64,000 nucleotides of DNA, from the NCBI RefSeq assembly GCF_003202235.1, contig NZ_MASU01000008.1:62001-126000 (forward strand), given 5' to 3'. Positions 38,282 to 50,673 of the stretch are shown one piece after another. Both the position numbers and the translations under genes were made by a program. Within the stretch, counting starts at the first letter, position 1; every line of letters begins with the position of its first letter. The notes beneath the pieces were generated by a model that was given only the letters and a program-made list of their open reading frames with translations, was not told where the DNA came from and made no database searches. The DNA is from Prauserella flavalba. GTDB lineage: Bacteria; Actinomycetota; Actinomycetes; Mycobacteriales; Pseudonocardiaceae.

Positions 38282-39400
38282 GTGGCCGAGAATTCCCGCA
38301 CCGCGACCGAGACCCGCGCCGCCCGCAGGGAGGCACTGCGCGACCTGCTCCGCCGAAGCGGACTCGACGCCCTGCTCGTCACCGACCTGCTGAACATCCG
38401 CTACCTCACCGGGTTCACCGGTTCCAACGCCGCGCTGCTCGTGCACGCCGGGGGCGACGACCGCACCCTGTTCTGCACCGACGGCCGCTACACGACCCAG
38501 GCCGCCGCGGAGGTGCCCGACCTCGAGCGCGTCCTCGGCCGGGCCAGCGCGGCGACCCTGCTCGCCCAGGCGGCGGCGAAGGCGGACGACTACGCCCGCA
38601 CGGGGTTCGAGAGCCAGTACGTCAGCGTCGAGCAGCACGCGGCGCTCGCGGAGGCGGCGGACGAGGTCGAGCTGCACCGGGCACCGGGCCTCGTCGAGCG
38701 CCTGCGCGTGGTGAAGGACGAGACGGAGGTCGAGGCGCTGCGCCGGGCGTGCGCCGCCGCCGACCGCGCGCTCGCCGAGCTGATCGAGCACGGCGGGCTG
38801 CGCCCTGGCCGCACCGAGCGGGAAGTGGCGCGCGACCTGGAGAACCGCATGCTCGACCACGGTTCCGAGGGGCCGTCGTTCACGTCGATCGTCGCCGCGG
38901 GGGCCAACTCGGCGATCCCGCACCACCGGCCCTCCGACGCGGTGCTGGCGGCTGGCGACTTCGTCAAGCTGGATTTCGGGGCGACCGTCGACGGGTACCA
39001 CTCGGACATGACGCGCACCGTCGTGCTCGGCACCGCCGCGGACTGGCAGCGGGAGCTGTACGAGCTCGTGCTGCACGCCCAGGCGGCGGGCCGCGCCGCC
39101 GTGGTGCCCGGCGCCGAGGTGGCCGCCGTGGACGGCGCGGCACGGGACGTGATCGCGGCGGCGGGCCGGGGCGAGGAGTTCTCGCACGGTCTCGGCCACG
39201 GCGTCGGCCTGCAGATCCACGAGGCTCCCAGCCTCGCCGCGACCGGCGCCGGTACACTGTCCGCCGGTATGGCGGTCACCGTCGAGCCGGGTGTGTATCT
39301 CGCCGGCCGGGGTGGCGTGCGCATCGAGGACACGCTCGTCGTGCGGGAGGGGACTCCCGAGCTCCTCACCCTGACCAGCAAGGAACTCGCGGTCGTCTAG
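38282..39400 (+). CDS. pepQ: Xaa-Pro aminopeptidase/dipeptidase, M24B family
   Basis: 372 residues. The N-terminal creatinase-like domain has NIRYLTGFTGSNAALLVHAG. The pita-bread catalytic domain carries the metal ligands: Asp pair in KLDFGATVDGYHSDMTRT, His in FSHGLGHGVGLQIHE, Glu in VTVEPGVYL and Glu in RIEDTLVV. It removes residues next to proline in peptides. TAAGCT lies 8 bases before the GTG start, a possible -10 of a leaderless message. pepQ directly precedes efp here as in many actinobacteria, a neighbourhood that links proline peptide turnover with polyproline translation. Confidence 0.93.
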   Translation: MAENSRTATETRAARREALRDLLRRSGLDALLVTDLLNIRYLTGFTGSNAALLVHAGGDDRTLFCTDGRYTTQAAAEVPDLERVLGRASAATLLAQAAAKADDYARTGFESQYVSVEQHAALAEAADEVELHRAPGLVERLRVVKDETEVEALRRACAAADRALAELIEHGGLRPGRTEREVARDLENRMLDHGSEGPSFTSIVAAGANSAIPHHRPSDAVLAAGDFVKLDFGATVDGYHSDMTRTVVLGTAADWQRELYELVLHAQAAGRAAVVPGAEVAAVDGAARDVIAAAGRGEEFSHGLGHGVGLQIHEAPSLAATGAGTLSAGMAVTVEPGVYLAGRGGVRIEDTLVVREGTPELLTLTSKELAVV

Positions 39401-39436
39401 TACGCGGCCCACCGATTCACAGGAGAACTCACACCC

Positions 39437-39994
39437 GTGGCCACCACCAACGACCTGAAGAACGGCCTGGTCCTGAACCTCGACGGCCAGCTCTGGTCGG
39501 TCGTGAACTTCCAGCACGTCAAGCCCGGCAAGGGCGGTGCCTTCGTGCGCACGACGCTCAAGCACGTGCTTTCCGGCAAGGTCGTGGACAAGACGTTCAA
39601 CGCGGGCACCAAGGTCGACACCGCGACGGTGGACCGCCGCAACATGACCTACCTGTACAACGACGGCAGCGACTTCGTCTTCATGGACGGCGAGACGTTC
39701 GACCAGATCAACGTCCCGCGCGAGACCGTCGGCGACGGCGCCGACTACCTGCTCGAGAACACCGAGGTGCAGGTGGCGATGCACGAGGGCCAGCCGCTGT
39801 ACGTCGAGCTGCCCACCTCGGTCGAGCTCGTCATCCAGCACACCGACCCCGGCCTGCAGGGCGACCGCTCCACCGGCGGCACGAAGCCGGCGACGCTGGA
39901 GACCGGCGCCGAGATCCAGGTGCCGCTGTTCGTCAGCACCGGTGAGAAGGTCAAGGTCGACACCCGCGACGGCCGTTACCTCGGCCGCGCGTGA
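39437..39994 (+). CDS. efp: elongation factor P
   Basis: 185 residues with the three beta-barrel domains. The tip loop is [17 protein letters not shown] with Lys32 at the position that other bacteria modify; actinobacterial EF-P with a PGKGG loop is reported to work without modification. The C-terminal signature reads [28 protein letters not shown]-like sequence. It relieves ribosome stalling at polyproline. AGGAGA precedes the GTG start, and the stop overlaps nusB by four bases. Confidence 0.97.
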   Translation: MATTNDLKNGLVLNLDGQLWSVVNFQHVKPGKGGAFVRTTLKHVLSGKVVDKTFNAGTKVDTATVDRRNMTYLYNDGSDFVFMDGETFDQINVPRETVGDGADYLLENTEVQVAMHEGQPLYVELPTSVELVIQHTDPGLQGDRSTGGTKPATLETGAEIQVPLFVSTGEKVKVDTRDGRYLGRA

Positions 39995-40452
39995 GAAGCC
40001 CGGTGACCTCGGACAACCCTTCCCGGCGCGCGCCCATCGGGCGCCGCGCCTCCCGCCGCCGCGCGGTGGAGTTCCTGTACGAGGCCGCGCAGCGCGAGGC
40101 CGACGCGGTGACGTTGCTGTCCGAGCGGGTCGGCTCGGTGGACGTGGACCCCATCAGCGACTACACGATCTCGCTGGTCGAGGGTGTGACGGCGCGGCGC
40201 GAGCGCATCGACGAGCTGCTCGCTGAGCACGCGCAGGGCTGGACGCTGAGCCGGATGCCGCCGGTGGACCTCGCGATCCTGCGGATCGGGGTCTACGAGA
40301 TGCTCTGGTCGGCCGACGTGCCGGACCCGGTCGCGATCGACGAGGCGGTGGGCCTGGCCAAGGAACTGTCCACCGACGACTCGCCGCGCTTCGTCAACGG
40401 CGTGCTCGGCCGCATCGGCAACATCGCCGACCGCCTCAGGGCGGTGCTCTAG
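39991..40452 (+). CDS. nusB: transcription antitermination protein NusB
   Basis: 153 residues of the all-helical NusB fold, with [20 protein letters not shown] at the start and the conserved [18 protein letters not shown] and [20 protein letters not shown] in the second half. NusB with NusE binds boxA RNA in rRNA antitermination. It overlaps efp (GTGA) and ends before a strong terminator. Confidence 0.95.
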   Translation: MRSPVTSDNPSRRAPIGRRASRRRAVEFLYEAAQREADAVTLLSERVGSVDVDPISDYTISLVEGVTARRERIDELLAEHAQGWTLSRMPPVDLAILRIGVYEMLWSADVPDPVAIDEAVGLAKELSTDDSPRFVNGVLGRIGNIADRLRAVL

Positions 40453-40465
40453 CCGGTCACCGCCT

Positions 40466-40496
40466 GGTCGTGAGCGGGACTTCGCCGCTCACGACC
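40466..40496. terminator. terminator between nusB and bldD
   Basis: GGTCGTGAGCGG (40466-40477) and CCGCTCACGACC (40485-40496) form a perfect 12-bp stem with a 7-base loop. It lies between the convergent ends of nusB and bldD and can terminate both. Confidence 0.88.
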
Positions 40497-40508
40497 GCGC
40501 GGCGGCGA

Positions 40509-40997
40509 TCAGTCTTCCTTGGAAGGGCGGGCCTCGGGCGGCAGCACGCCCCAGTCGATCAGCTGCTCGGTGAGCTCACCGGGCGTCATGTCGTAGATGA
40601 TCGCGAGCGACCGCAGGTCCTCGGTGCGGATCGACAGCACCTTGCCGTTGTAGTCGCCGCGCTGGCTCTGGATGGTCGCGGCGTAGCGGGCCAGCGGGCC
40701 GACCTTCTCGGCGGGCAGCTGCTGCAGCCGTTCGAGGTTGATCACGATCTTGGTGGCCGGCTCGGCGCCGGAGGGAACCCGGCCCTCGGGCAGCAACTCG
40801 ACCACCGGGACGCCGTAGAAGTCCGCGAGCTCGGCCAGCTTCTGGACGGTGACCGCACGGTCGCCACGCTCGTAGGAGCCCACCACGACCGCCTTCCAGC
40901 GGCCGCCGGACTTCTGCTCGACCCCGTGCAGGGACAAGCCCTGTTGCTGGCGGATACCGCGGAGCTTGGCCCCGAGCGCCTTGGCGTAATCGCCCAT
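40509..40997 (-). CDS. bldD: BldD, c-di-GMP-responsive developmental regulator
   Basis: 162 residues. The N-terminal helix-turn-helix of the XRE type ([19 protein letters not shown] with [12 protein letters not shown]) is followed by the C-terminal domain that binds c-di-GMP. The ligand signature RGD-x8-RxxD is intact: Arg113-Gly-Asp115, eight residues, then Arg124 and Asp127 (RTED). In Streptomyces, BldD dimerised by tetrameric c-di-GMP represses sporulation genes. The start at 40997 gives the usual MGDYAKALG. It faces the pyr operon across 261 bp, which holds inverted repeats typical of autoregulation. Confidence 0.95.
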   Translation of the reverse strand: MGDYAKALGAKLRGIRQQQGLSLHGVEQKSGGRWKAVVVGSYERGDRAVTVQKLAELADFYGVPVVELLPEGRVPSGAEPATKIVINLERLQQLPAEKVGPLARYAATIQSQRGDYNGKVLSIRTEDLRSLAIIYDMTPGELTEQLIDWGVLPPEARPSKED

Positions 40998-41064
40998 CTG
41001 GTGGTTCTCCGTTTCCTCGTCCCGAGATCGGCCCGGATGACCGACAGGGAACTCGTGAGTCGAA

Positions 41065-41104
41065 TACTCAGAGTAATGGTTACTCGTAGTCGTCACCAGG
41101 TCAA
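41065..41104 (-). promoter_or_regulatory. bldD promoter with overlapping inverted-repeat operators
   Basis: On the minus strand, TTGACC (41104-41099) and TAACCA (41082-41077) are spaced by 16 bp. The palindrome GAGTAATGGTTACTC (41071-41085) covers the -10, and TACTCAGAGTA (41065-41075) lies next to it, near the start point. The AGTAA/TTACT half-sites resemble the BldD pattern AGTxA-n-TxACT, so BldD autorepression is likely but inferred. The position would also allow an effect on the divergent pyr promoter. Confidence 0.55.
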
Positions 41105-41188
41105 GCAGATCCTCCCTGGCTGCGACGTCTCGCACCCGATCGCACCACCCGAACGGCTGACGAGCCTCACCTGCTACTGTCTGTGCGG

Positions 41189-41255
41189 TTCCCCGCCTAA
41201 CCAGGGGAATCGACATCCTTTAAGGACCCGTCCAGTGAGGCGGGGAAGGAGGTCC
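41189..41255 (+). promoter_or_regulatory. pyrR leader with PyrR-binding loop and sequestered ribosome-binding site
   Basis: The stem-loop CCCG-TCCAGTGAGG-CGGG (41227-41244) matches the PyrR-binding RNA consensus (TCCNGNGAGG loop) and runs straight into the ribosome-binding site AAGGAGG (41247-41253), 5 bases before the GTG. Upstream, TTCCCCGCCT (41189-41198) can pair fully with AGGCGGGGAA (41238-41247) or, in part, with GGGGAA (41204-41209). TACTGT at 41175-41180 is a possible -10, which would start the RNA at about 41186. Translational control by UMP-bound PyrR, as known in mycobacteria, is the likely mechanism. Confidence 0.8.
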
Positions 41256-41258
41256 ACC

Positions 41259-41837
41259 GTGGCGCCACGCCCACGTGGCGCGACGGAACCGGCTGCTGAG
41301 CGCGAGCTGCTCTCGGCCGGGGACGTCGCGCGCACCATCGCCCGAATGGCCCATCAGGTCATCGAGAAGACCGCGCTCGGTTCGGGGACCGCGACCCCGC
41401 CGGTGTTGCTGGGCATCCCGACTCGCGGCATCCCGCTCGCGACCCGCCTCGGCGCGCGCATCAGCGAGTTCTCCGGCGTCGACGTGCCCACGGGCGCCCT
41501 CGACGTGACGCTCTACCGCGACGACCTGCGGCGCAAGCCCACCCGCCCGCTCGAACAGACGCAGCTGCCCACCGGCATCGACGACCGGGTCGTGGTCCTC
41601 GTCGACGACGTCCTGTTCTCCGGCCGCACCATCCGGGCCGCGCTCGACGCGCTGCGCGACCACGGCAGGCCCCGGGTGGTGCAGCTGGCCGTGCTGGTCG
41701 ACCGCGGGCACCGCGAGCTGCCGATCCGCGCCGACTACGTGGGCAAGAACGTGCCCACCTCTCGCTCGGAGGAGGTCTCGGTGCTGCTGTCCGACGTGGA
41801 CGACCGCGACGCCGTGCTGCTGGGGGAACGCCGATGA
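41259..41837 (+). CDS. pyrR: bifunctional pyr operon regulator/uracil phosphoribosyltransferase
   Basis: 192 residues. The PRPP signature is [22 protein letters not shown], with the flexible loop [13 protein letters not shown] and the basic RNA-binding surface ([25 protein letters not shown]) typical of PyrR. It senses UMP and binds its own leader RNA. The GTG start has a strong AAGGAGG that is part of the regulatory RNA. The N-terminal [13 protein letters not shown] is an extension. The stop overlaps pyrB by four bases. Confidence 0.96.
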   Translation: MAPRPRGATEPAAERELLSAGDVARTIARMAHQVIEKTALGSGTATPPVLLGIPTRGIPLATRLGARISEFSGVDVPTGALDVTLYRDDLRRKPTRPLEQTQLPTGIDDRVVVLVDDVLFSGRTIRAALDALRDHGRPRVVQLAVLVDRGHRELPIRADYVGKNVPTSRSEEVSVLLSDVDDRDAVLLGERR

Positions 41838-42769
41838 AGCACCTGCTGACCACCGACGGCCTTGCCGAGGACGCCGCCACCGCGATCCTCGACACCGCCG
41901 ACGAGCTCAAGCGCACGCTGCTCGGCAGGGAGGTCAAGAAGCTGCCGACGCTGCGCGGCCGCACGGTGATCACGATGTTCTACGAGAACTCCACGCGTAC
42001 GCGGGTGTCGTTCGAGATCGCGGGCAAGTGGATGAGCGCGGACGTGGTGAACGTCTCGGCGGGCGGCTCGTCGGTCGGCAAGGGGGAGTCGCTGCGCGAC
42101 ACCGCGCTCACGCTCGCCGCCGCGGGCGCCGACTGCGTCATCGTCCGCCACCCCGCCTCGGGCGCGGCGCACCGCCTGGCCGGCTGGCTCTCCGAGGGGG
42201 GCACCTCGGTGGTGAACGCGGGAGACGGCACCCACGAGCATCCCACGCAGGCGCTGCTCGACGCGGCCACGCTGCGCGAGCGGCTCGGCGCGCTCAAGGA
42301 CCGGCGGATCGCGATCGTCGGCGACGTGCTGCACAGCCGCGTCGCCCGGTCCAACGTGCACCTGCTCGCGACCCTCGGCGCGGAGGTGGTGCTCGTCGCG
42401 CCGCCCACGCTGCTGCCCGTCGGCGTCGGGTCGTGGCCGGTGACCGTGTCGCACGACCTGGACGCCGAGCTGCCCGCGCTCGACGCCGTGATGATGCTGC
42501 GGGTACAGGCCGAGCGCATGCACGGCGGCTTCTTCCCGTCCGCGCGCGAGTACTCGATCGCCTACGGGCTCAACGAGGCGCGGCTGGGCCTGCTGCCGGA
42601 GGGCGCCGTGGTGCTGCACCCCGGCCCGATGCTGCGCGGCATGGAGATCGGCTCCGCCGTGGCCGACGCGCCGCAGTCGGCGATCACCGAGCAGGTCCGC
42701 AACGGGGTCCACGTGCGCATGGCCGTGCTGTACCACCTGCTGGCGGGAGACGGAGGCGAACGTGGCTGA
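41834..42769 (+). CDS. pyrB: aspartate carbamoyltransferase, catalytic subunit
   Basis: 311 residues. The carbamoyl-phosphate site is [13 protein letters not shown] (STRTR at 53-57), followed by [13 protein letters not shown] and the HPTQALLD signature ([11 protein letters not shown]). The aspartate domain contains [10 protein letters not shown]. It makes carbamoyl aspartate, the committed step of pyrimidine synthesis. There is no pyrI regulatory gene. It overlaps pyrR by four bases (ATGA). Confidence 0.96.
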   Translation: MKHLLTTDGLAEDAATAILDTADELKRTLLGREVKKLPTLRGRTVITMFYENSTRTRVSFEIAGKWMSADVVNVSAGGSSVGKGESLRDTALTLAAAGADCVIVRHPASGAAHRLAGWLSEGGTSVVNAGDGTHEHPTQALLDAATLRERLGALKDRRIAIVGDVLHSRVARSNVHLLATLGAEVVLVAPPTLLPVGVGSWPVTVSHDLDAELPALDAVMMLRVQAERMHGGFFPSAREYSIAYGLNEARLGLLPEGAVVLHPGPMLRGMEIGSAVADAPQSAITEQVRNGVHVRMAVLYHLLAGDGGERG

Positions 42770-42839
42770 CAATCGCCCTGCCCGCCGCCACGGTCGCCGA
42801 CCGGGTGCGGGTGTCCCGCAGGGAGAGGGAGAAGAGTGA
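42762..42839 (+). CDS. possible 25-codon coupling ORF between pyrB and pyrC
   Basis: A GTG at 42762 lies 5 bases after GGAGG, inside the last codons of pyrB. The frame runs 25 codons ([13 protein letters not shown]..., then Gly/Pro and a GEGEE end) and stops in a TGA that overlaps the GTG of pyrC (GTGA). The 66 bases between pyrB and pyrC are thus fully spanned by a frame with a good ribosome-binding site. It may keep ribosomes moving across the gap, or be chance; the peptide itself resembles nothing I know. Confidence 0.3.
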   Translation: MADNRPARRHGRRPGAGVPQGEGEE

Positions 42840-44134
42840 ACGAGATCGTCATCAGGGGCGCGAGGCTCTACGGCGAGGGCGACCCGGTGGACGTGCACGT
42901 CGCCGACGGCACCATCGCCACGATCGGCGAGGCCGGCGCGGTCACCCCGGGCGAGGACGCCGAGGTGATCGAGGCGCGGGGGCAGGTGCTGCTGCCCGGC
43001 TTCGTCGACCTGCACACCCACCTGCGCGAGCCGGGCCGCGAGGACACCGAGACCATCGACTCGGGCTCCGCCGCGGCGGCGCTCGGCGGCTACACCGCGG
43101 TGTTCGCGATGGCCAACACCGATCCGGTCGCCGACAACGCGGTGGTGGTGGAGCACGTGTGGCGGCGCGGCCGCGAGGTCGGCCTCGTCGACGTGCACCC
43201 GGTCGGCGCTGTCACCGTCGGGCTGAAGGGCGAGAAGCTCGCCGAGATGGGCACGATGGCCAAGTCGGTGGCCGGGGTGCGGCTGTTCTCCGACGACGGG
43301 CACTGCGTGGCCGACCCGCTGTTGATGCGCAGGGCGCTGGAGTACTCGACGGCGCTGGGCGTGGTGGTCGCGCAGCACGCGGAGGAGCCGAGGCTGACGG
43401 TCGGCGCGCAGGCCCACGAGGGCGAGCGCGCGGCGCGGCTCGGCTACACCGGCTGGCCCTCGTCGGCGGAGGAGTCGATCGTCGCGCGCGACTGCGTGCT
43501 CGCCCGCCACGCCGGGGCGCGCCTGCACATCTGCCACGTCTCGACCACCGGCACGGTGGACGTGCTCGGCTGGGCCAAGGGCCTCGGCATCGACGTCTCC
43601 GCCGAGGTCACGCCGCACCACCTGCTGCTCACCGACGAGCGGCTCGCGACCTACGACCCGGTGAACAAGGTCAACCCACCGCTGCGGGCCGGCGCCGATG
43701 TGGAGCGCATGCGCCGGGCGCTGGCCGACGGCGTGATCGACTGCGTGGCCACCGACCACGCCCCGCACGCCGTGCAGGACAAGGACTGCGAGTGGGCCGC
43801 GGCCAGGCCGGGCATGCTCGGCCTGCAGACCGCGCTGTCGATCGTGGCCGAGACGATGGTGCGCCCCGGTCTGCTCGACTGGCGCGGGGTGGCGAGGGTC
43901 ATGAGCGAGCGGCCCGCCGAGATCGCGGGCCTGCCCGACCAGGGCAGGCCGCTGGCGGCCGGGGAGCCGGCCAACCTGGTGCTGGTGGATCCGGACGCGG
44001 AGTGGACGGTGCGCGGCGCCGAGCTCGCGAGCGTGGCCGCCAACACACCGTACGAGGGAATGCGGTTGCCCGCCGTGGTGAGCGCCACGCTCCTGCGCGG
44101 GCGGATCACGTCGCGCGAAGGGAAGATTGGGTGA
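42836..44134 (+). CDS. pyrC: dihydroorotase
   Basis: 432 residues, the long type I dihydroorotase of the amidohydrolase fold. Metal ligands are in [19 protein letters not shown], with a further His in [10 protein letters not shown]-type sequence ([10 protein letters not shown]) and the Asp in [14 protein letters not shown]. The Lys-carboxylation region is around the central barrel strand. It closes carbamoyl aspartate to dihydroorotate. GAGAGGGAGAAGA precedes the GTG start. Confidence 0.96.
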   Translation: MNEIVIRGARLYGEGDPVDVHVADGTIATIGEAGAVTPGEDAEVIEARGQVLLPGFVDLHTHLREPGREDTETIDSGSAAAALGGYTAVFAMANTDPVADNAVVVEHVWRRGREVGLVDVHPVGAVTVGLKGEKLAEMGTMAKSVAGVRLFSDDGHCVADPLLMRRALEYSTALGVVVAQHAEEPRLTVGAQAHEGERAARLGYTGWPSSAEESIVARDCVLARHAGARLHICHVSTTGTVDVLGWAKGLGIDVSAEVTPHHLLLTDERLATYDPVNKVNPPLRAGADVERMRRALADGVIDCVATDHAPHAVQDKDCEWAAARPGMLGLQTALSIVAETMVRPGLLDWRGVARVMSERPAEIAGLPDQGRPLAAGEPANLVLVDPDAEWTVRGAELASVAANTPYEGMRLPAVVSATLLRGRITSREGKIG

Positions 44135-44625
44135 TGGAGAGGCTTCTGCTGACGCTGCTGGTCGTCGCGTTCTTCGCGCTCGGGGTCTACGGCATGTGGC
44201 GGGGCTGGCGACGCCAGGCCCGCGCGCAGAGTGTGCGCGTCCCGCCGTTCCCGGAGGTGCCCGAGGGTCTCGGCGAGCCGCTGCTCTCCGCCAAGGGGCT
44301 CTACGTGGCGACGACCAACGCGGGGCACTGGCAGGAACGCGTGGTGACGCGGGGCGTCGGCCTGCGCGGCCCCGCCGTGCTGCGGCTGTACGACGAGGGC
44401 GTCGAGGTGGACCGCGCCGGGGCGGTGAGTTTCTGGATCCCACGCGAGTCCATTGTGGACGTCAAGACCGCCAAGGGGATGGCGGGCAAGGTGATGGGAA
44501 CGGACAGTCTTCTGGTGTTCACGTGGCGCGCCGACGACATCGAGCTCGACACCGGGTTCCGCGGGGACGACCTCGCGGTCTATCCACAGTGGATCAACCA
44601 GGTCAAGGGAGGTGCCCAGGTATGA
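44134..44625 (+). CDS. PH-like membrane-anchored protein of the pyr operon (Rv1382-type)
   Basis: 163 residues: one N-terminal membrane segment (RLLLTLLVVAFFALGVYGMW) followed by a basic stretch and a soluble domain with GLYVATTNAGHWQERVVTRG and FWIPRESIVDVKTAKGMAGKVMG, a PH-like beta fold. It occupies the same place as Rv1382 in mycobacteria, between pyrC and carA. No function is known; placement in the operon is conserved enough to suggest a link with pyrimidine synthesis or with membrane processes that use it. The pyrC stop and its ATG share one base (TGATG), and it overlaps carA by four. Confidence 0.8.
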   Translation: MERLLLTLLVVAFFALGVYGMWRGWRRQARAQSVRVPPFPEVPEGLGEPLLSAKGLYVATTNAGHWQERVVTRGVGLRGPAVLRLYDEGVEVDRAGAVSFWIPRESIVDVKTAKGMAGKVMGTDSLLVFTWRADDIELDTGFRGDDLAVYPQWINQVKGGAQV

Positions 44626-45745
44626 GCGGCACACGCACACCGGCCGCGCTCGTCCTCGAGGACGGCCGGGTTTTTCGGGGCACGGCCTACGGCGCGCAGG
44701 GGCGAACGCTGGGCGAGGCGGTCTTCTGCACCGGCATGACCGGCTACCAGGAGACGCTGACCGACCCGTCGTACCGCGGCCAGATCGTGGTCCAGACCGC
44801 GCCGCAGATCGGCAACACCGGGTGGAACGACGAGGACGACGAGTCCTCGCGCATCTGGGTGGCCGGCTACGTGGTCCGCGACCCGGCGCGCACGCCGTCG
44901 AACTGGCGCTCGAAGCGCGCCCTCGACGACGAGCTGCGCGCGCAGGGCATCGTCGGGATCGCCGAGATCGACACGCGCACGCTGACCAGGCACATCCGGG
45001 AGCACGGCGCCATGCGCGCCGGCGTGTTCTCCGGTGACGCGCTCGCATCCACCGACGACCTGGTGGCCCAGGTGCTCGCGAGCCCGCCGATGCAGGGCGC
45101 CGATCTGGCGGGTGAGGTCACCACGGAGAAGCCCTACGTGGTGGCCGCGGAGGGCGAGCGGCGCTACCGCGTCGCCGCGCTGGACCTCGGCATCAAGTCG
45201 AACACGCCCCGCCAGATGGCCAAGCGCGGCATCGAGGTGCACGTGCTGCCCGCCGCGAGCAGCCTGGACGACGTGCTCGCCGTCGAGCCCGACGGTGTGT
45301 TCCTGTCCAACGGGCCCGGCGACCCGCAGACCCAGACGCACGCGATCGAGCTGACGCGGGCGGTGCTCGGCAGGCAGGTGCCGCTGTTCGGCATCTGCTT
45401 CGGCAATCAGATCCTCGGCCGCGCGCTGGGGCTGGGCACCTACAAGATGCGCTTCGGCCACCGCGGCATCAACGTCCCGGTGCTCGACGCCGACACCGGC
45501 CGCGTGGCGATCACGGCGCAGAACCACGGCTTCGCGCTGGAGGGCGAGCCCGGCCAGCGCTTCGAGTCGCCGTTCGGCGCGGCCAAGGTGAGCCACTACT
45601 GCGCGAACGACGGCACGGTCGAGGGCCTGCGGTGCGAGGACGTGCCCGCCTTCTCCGTGCAGTACCACCCGGAGGCGGCGGCCGGTCCGCACGACGCCAA
45701 CCCGCTGTTCGACGAGTTCGTGACCTTGATGGAGAAAAGCAAGTA

Positions 45746-45746
<1 letters not shown>
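44622..45746 (+). CDS. carA: carbamoyl-phosphate synthase, small (glutaminase) subunit
   Basis: 374 residues. The N-terminal domain has [18 protein letters not shown] and [20 protein letters not shown]. The class I amidotransferase domain has the nucleophilic Cys in [15 protein letters not shown] and the His-Glu pair in [11 protein letters not shown]. It frees ammonia from glutamine for CarB. It overlaps the preceding gene by four bases and shares one base with carB (TAATG). Confidence 0.97.
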
Positions 45747-49060
<3,314 letters not shown>

Positions 49061-49074
49061 CCGGCCGCGCACGT

Positions 49075-49127
49075 GCAGTGAAGGCCCCCATGCCTGCGCT
49101 CAACGCAGTGAAGGTGGCCTTCACTGC
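49075..49127. repeat. nested inverted repeat between carB and pyrF (GCAGTGAAGG element)
   Basis: GCAGTGAAGGCC (49075-49086) and GGCCTTCACTGC (49116-49127) are perfect 12-bp complements. A second copy, GCAGTGAAGG (49105-49114), can instead pair with CCTTCACTGC (49118-49127) in a tight hairpin with a 3-base loop. I recall similar GTGAAGG/CCTTCAC elements between genes of Pseudonocardiaceae, so this is probably one copy of a genomic family. It may act as a terminator or attenuator within the pyr operon. Confidence 0.75.
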
Positions 49128-49153
49128 GGACGTGCCCGAGGAAGGGAGCCCGC

Positions 49154-49984
49154 GTGGTTGAGGGGTTCGGGGCGCGGCTGCGGCGCGCCGTCGCCGCGCG
49201 CGGCCCGCTGTGCGCGGGCGTGGACCCGCATCCGCAGCTGCTGCGGGCGTGGGACCTGCCCGCCGACGCGGGCGGGCTGGAGACGTTCGCGCTGACGGCC
49301 ACCGAGGTGCTCGCCGGGCACGTGGCGGTGGTGAAGCCGCAGTCGGCTCTCTTCGAGGCGCACGGCGCCAAGGGGATCGCCGTGCTGGAGCGGGTGATCG
49401 AGTGCGCGCGCCAGGCGGGCGCACTCGTCCTGCTCGACGTCAAGCGCGGCGACATCGGCTCCACGATGGCGGCCTACGCGCGGGCGTACCTCGGCGAGGG
49501 CTCGCCGCTCGCGGCCGACGCGATCACCGTGTCGCCCTACCTCGGCTTCGGCGCGCTCGAACCGGCGTTCGCCCTGGCCGGGGAGACGGGGCGGGGCGTG
49601 TTCGTGCTCGCGCGGACGTCGAACCCGGAGGGCGAGGGCCTGCAGCGGGCCGACTCGGGTGGCCGCACGGTTGCCCAGTCCGTTGTGGACGATGCGGCCG
49701 CGCGTAACGCGGGCGCCGTTCCGCTGGGCGCGGTGGGCGTGGTCGTCGGGGCCACCAACCGGCCGGGCGAGCTGGATCTCGCTGGGCTGAACGGGCCAAT
49801 CTTGGCTCCGGGTTTCGGTGAGCAGGGGGCCGGTGCGGAGGACCTGGCGCCGCTGTTCGGCGACAGCCTTCCGGACGTGCTGCCCGCCTCGGCCAGGGGC
49901 CTGTTGAAACACGGGCCGGACCCGGCGGCGCTGCGTGCCGCGGTGCTGCGCACGGCCGACGAGCTGAACCGCGTGCTCACGTAG
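49154..49984 (+). CDS. pyrF: orotidine-5'-phosphate decarboxylase, type 2
   Basis: 276 residues of the long (type 2) class found in actinobacteria. The active-site Lys97 is in LVLLDVKRGDIGSTM with Asp residues on both sides, and the phosphate-binding region is near APGFGEQGAG. The N-terminus has LCAGVDPHPQLL. It decarboxylates OMP to UMP, the final step. The GTG start follows GAGGAAGGGAG. The inverted repeat upstream separates it by 93 bases from carB. Confidence 0.94.
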   Translation: MVEGFGARLRRAVAARGPLCAGVDPHPQLLRAWDLPADAGGLETFALTATEVLAGHVAVVKPQSALFEAHGAKGIAVLERVIECARQAGALVLLDVKRGDIGSTMAAYARAYLGEGSPLAADAITVSPYLGFGALEPAFALAGETGRGVFVLARTSNPEGEGLQRADSGGRTVAQSVVDDAAARNAGAVPLGAVGVVVGATNRPGELDLAGLNGPILAPGFGEQGAGAEDLAPLFGDSLPDVLPASARGLLKHGPDPAALRAAVLRTADELNRVLT

Positions 49985-50305
49985 GGTCACGGCCGGGTTC
50001 CTGCCCTGGTCGAACCGTATGTTGATCTTGCACTAGGGTAGGCGTCGTGGCGCAGGCGGGGGTGTCGGCGCCGCACCGGGAAACGGATTCGCAGGGTCGC
50101 GGGCTGACACCGCGCGACCATTTGTGAGTAGGGTCGTCTCTGGCCGTGCCGCGGCGTCCAGTCGCGGCGCGACAGCACCGTCCGCCAGGCCGTCATACGG
50201 CGTCCTGGAGGCGCGGTCAGCGCCCACCCCCGCATTGTGGGTCCAGGTCAAGGGTGGGTACGGTCGCCACACCCACCCAGAATTTGAGTAATACCGGAGG
50301 AAAAC
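49985..50305 (+). promoter_or_regulatory. intergenic region with probable mihF promoter
   Basis: No gene is recognised in these 321 bases. CTGACA (50104-50109) and TAGGGT (50129-50134) with a 19-bp spacer form a possible promoter, with about 165 bases of untranslated leader. GGAGGAAAAC precedes the mihF start. The long leader is not explained by any riboswitch I recognise. Confidence 0.35.
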
Positions 50306-50623
50306 GTGGCACTTCCCCAGCTCACCGAGGAACAGCGTGCTGCGGCGCTGGAGAAGGCCGCCGCCGCCCGTCGCGCCCGCGCGGAGCTCAAGGAACGGCT
50401 CAAGCGCGGCGGTACGACCCTCGCCGACGTGCTGAAGCAGGCCGACGAGGACGAGGTCCTCGGCAAGATGAAGGTCTCCGCGCTGCTGGAGGCCCTGCCG
50501 GGCGTGGGCAAGGTGCGTGCGCAGCAGACGATGGAGCGGCTCGAGATCGCTACCAGCCGTCGCCTGCGCGGCCTCGGCGACCGGCAGCGCAAGGCGCTGC
50601 TCGCCGAGTTCAGCGGCGAGTGA
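50306..50623 (+). CDS. mihF: integration host factor, actinobacterial type
   Basis: 105 residues, starting [19 protein letters not shown] from a GTG. A long N-terminal helix is followed by the helix-two-turns-helix DNA-binding part with [21 protein letters not shown]. This is the mIHF family, a nucleoid protein unique to actinobacteria and essential in mycobacteria; it is not related to the HU/IHF fold. It lies directly before gmk, the conserved order mihF-gmk-rpoZ-coaBC-metK. Confidence 0.96.
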   Translation: MALPQLTEEQRAAALEKAAAARRARAELKERLKRGGTTLADVLKQADEDEVLGKMKVSALLEALPGVGKVRAQQTMERLEIATSRRLRGLGDRQRKALLAEFSGE

Positions 50624-50673
50624 GCGAGCGGCGACACCGCGGCTCGATCGAGGCCGGCGTACGCGGCGGCCGA

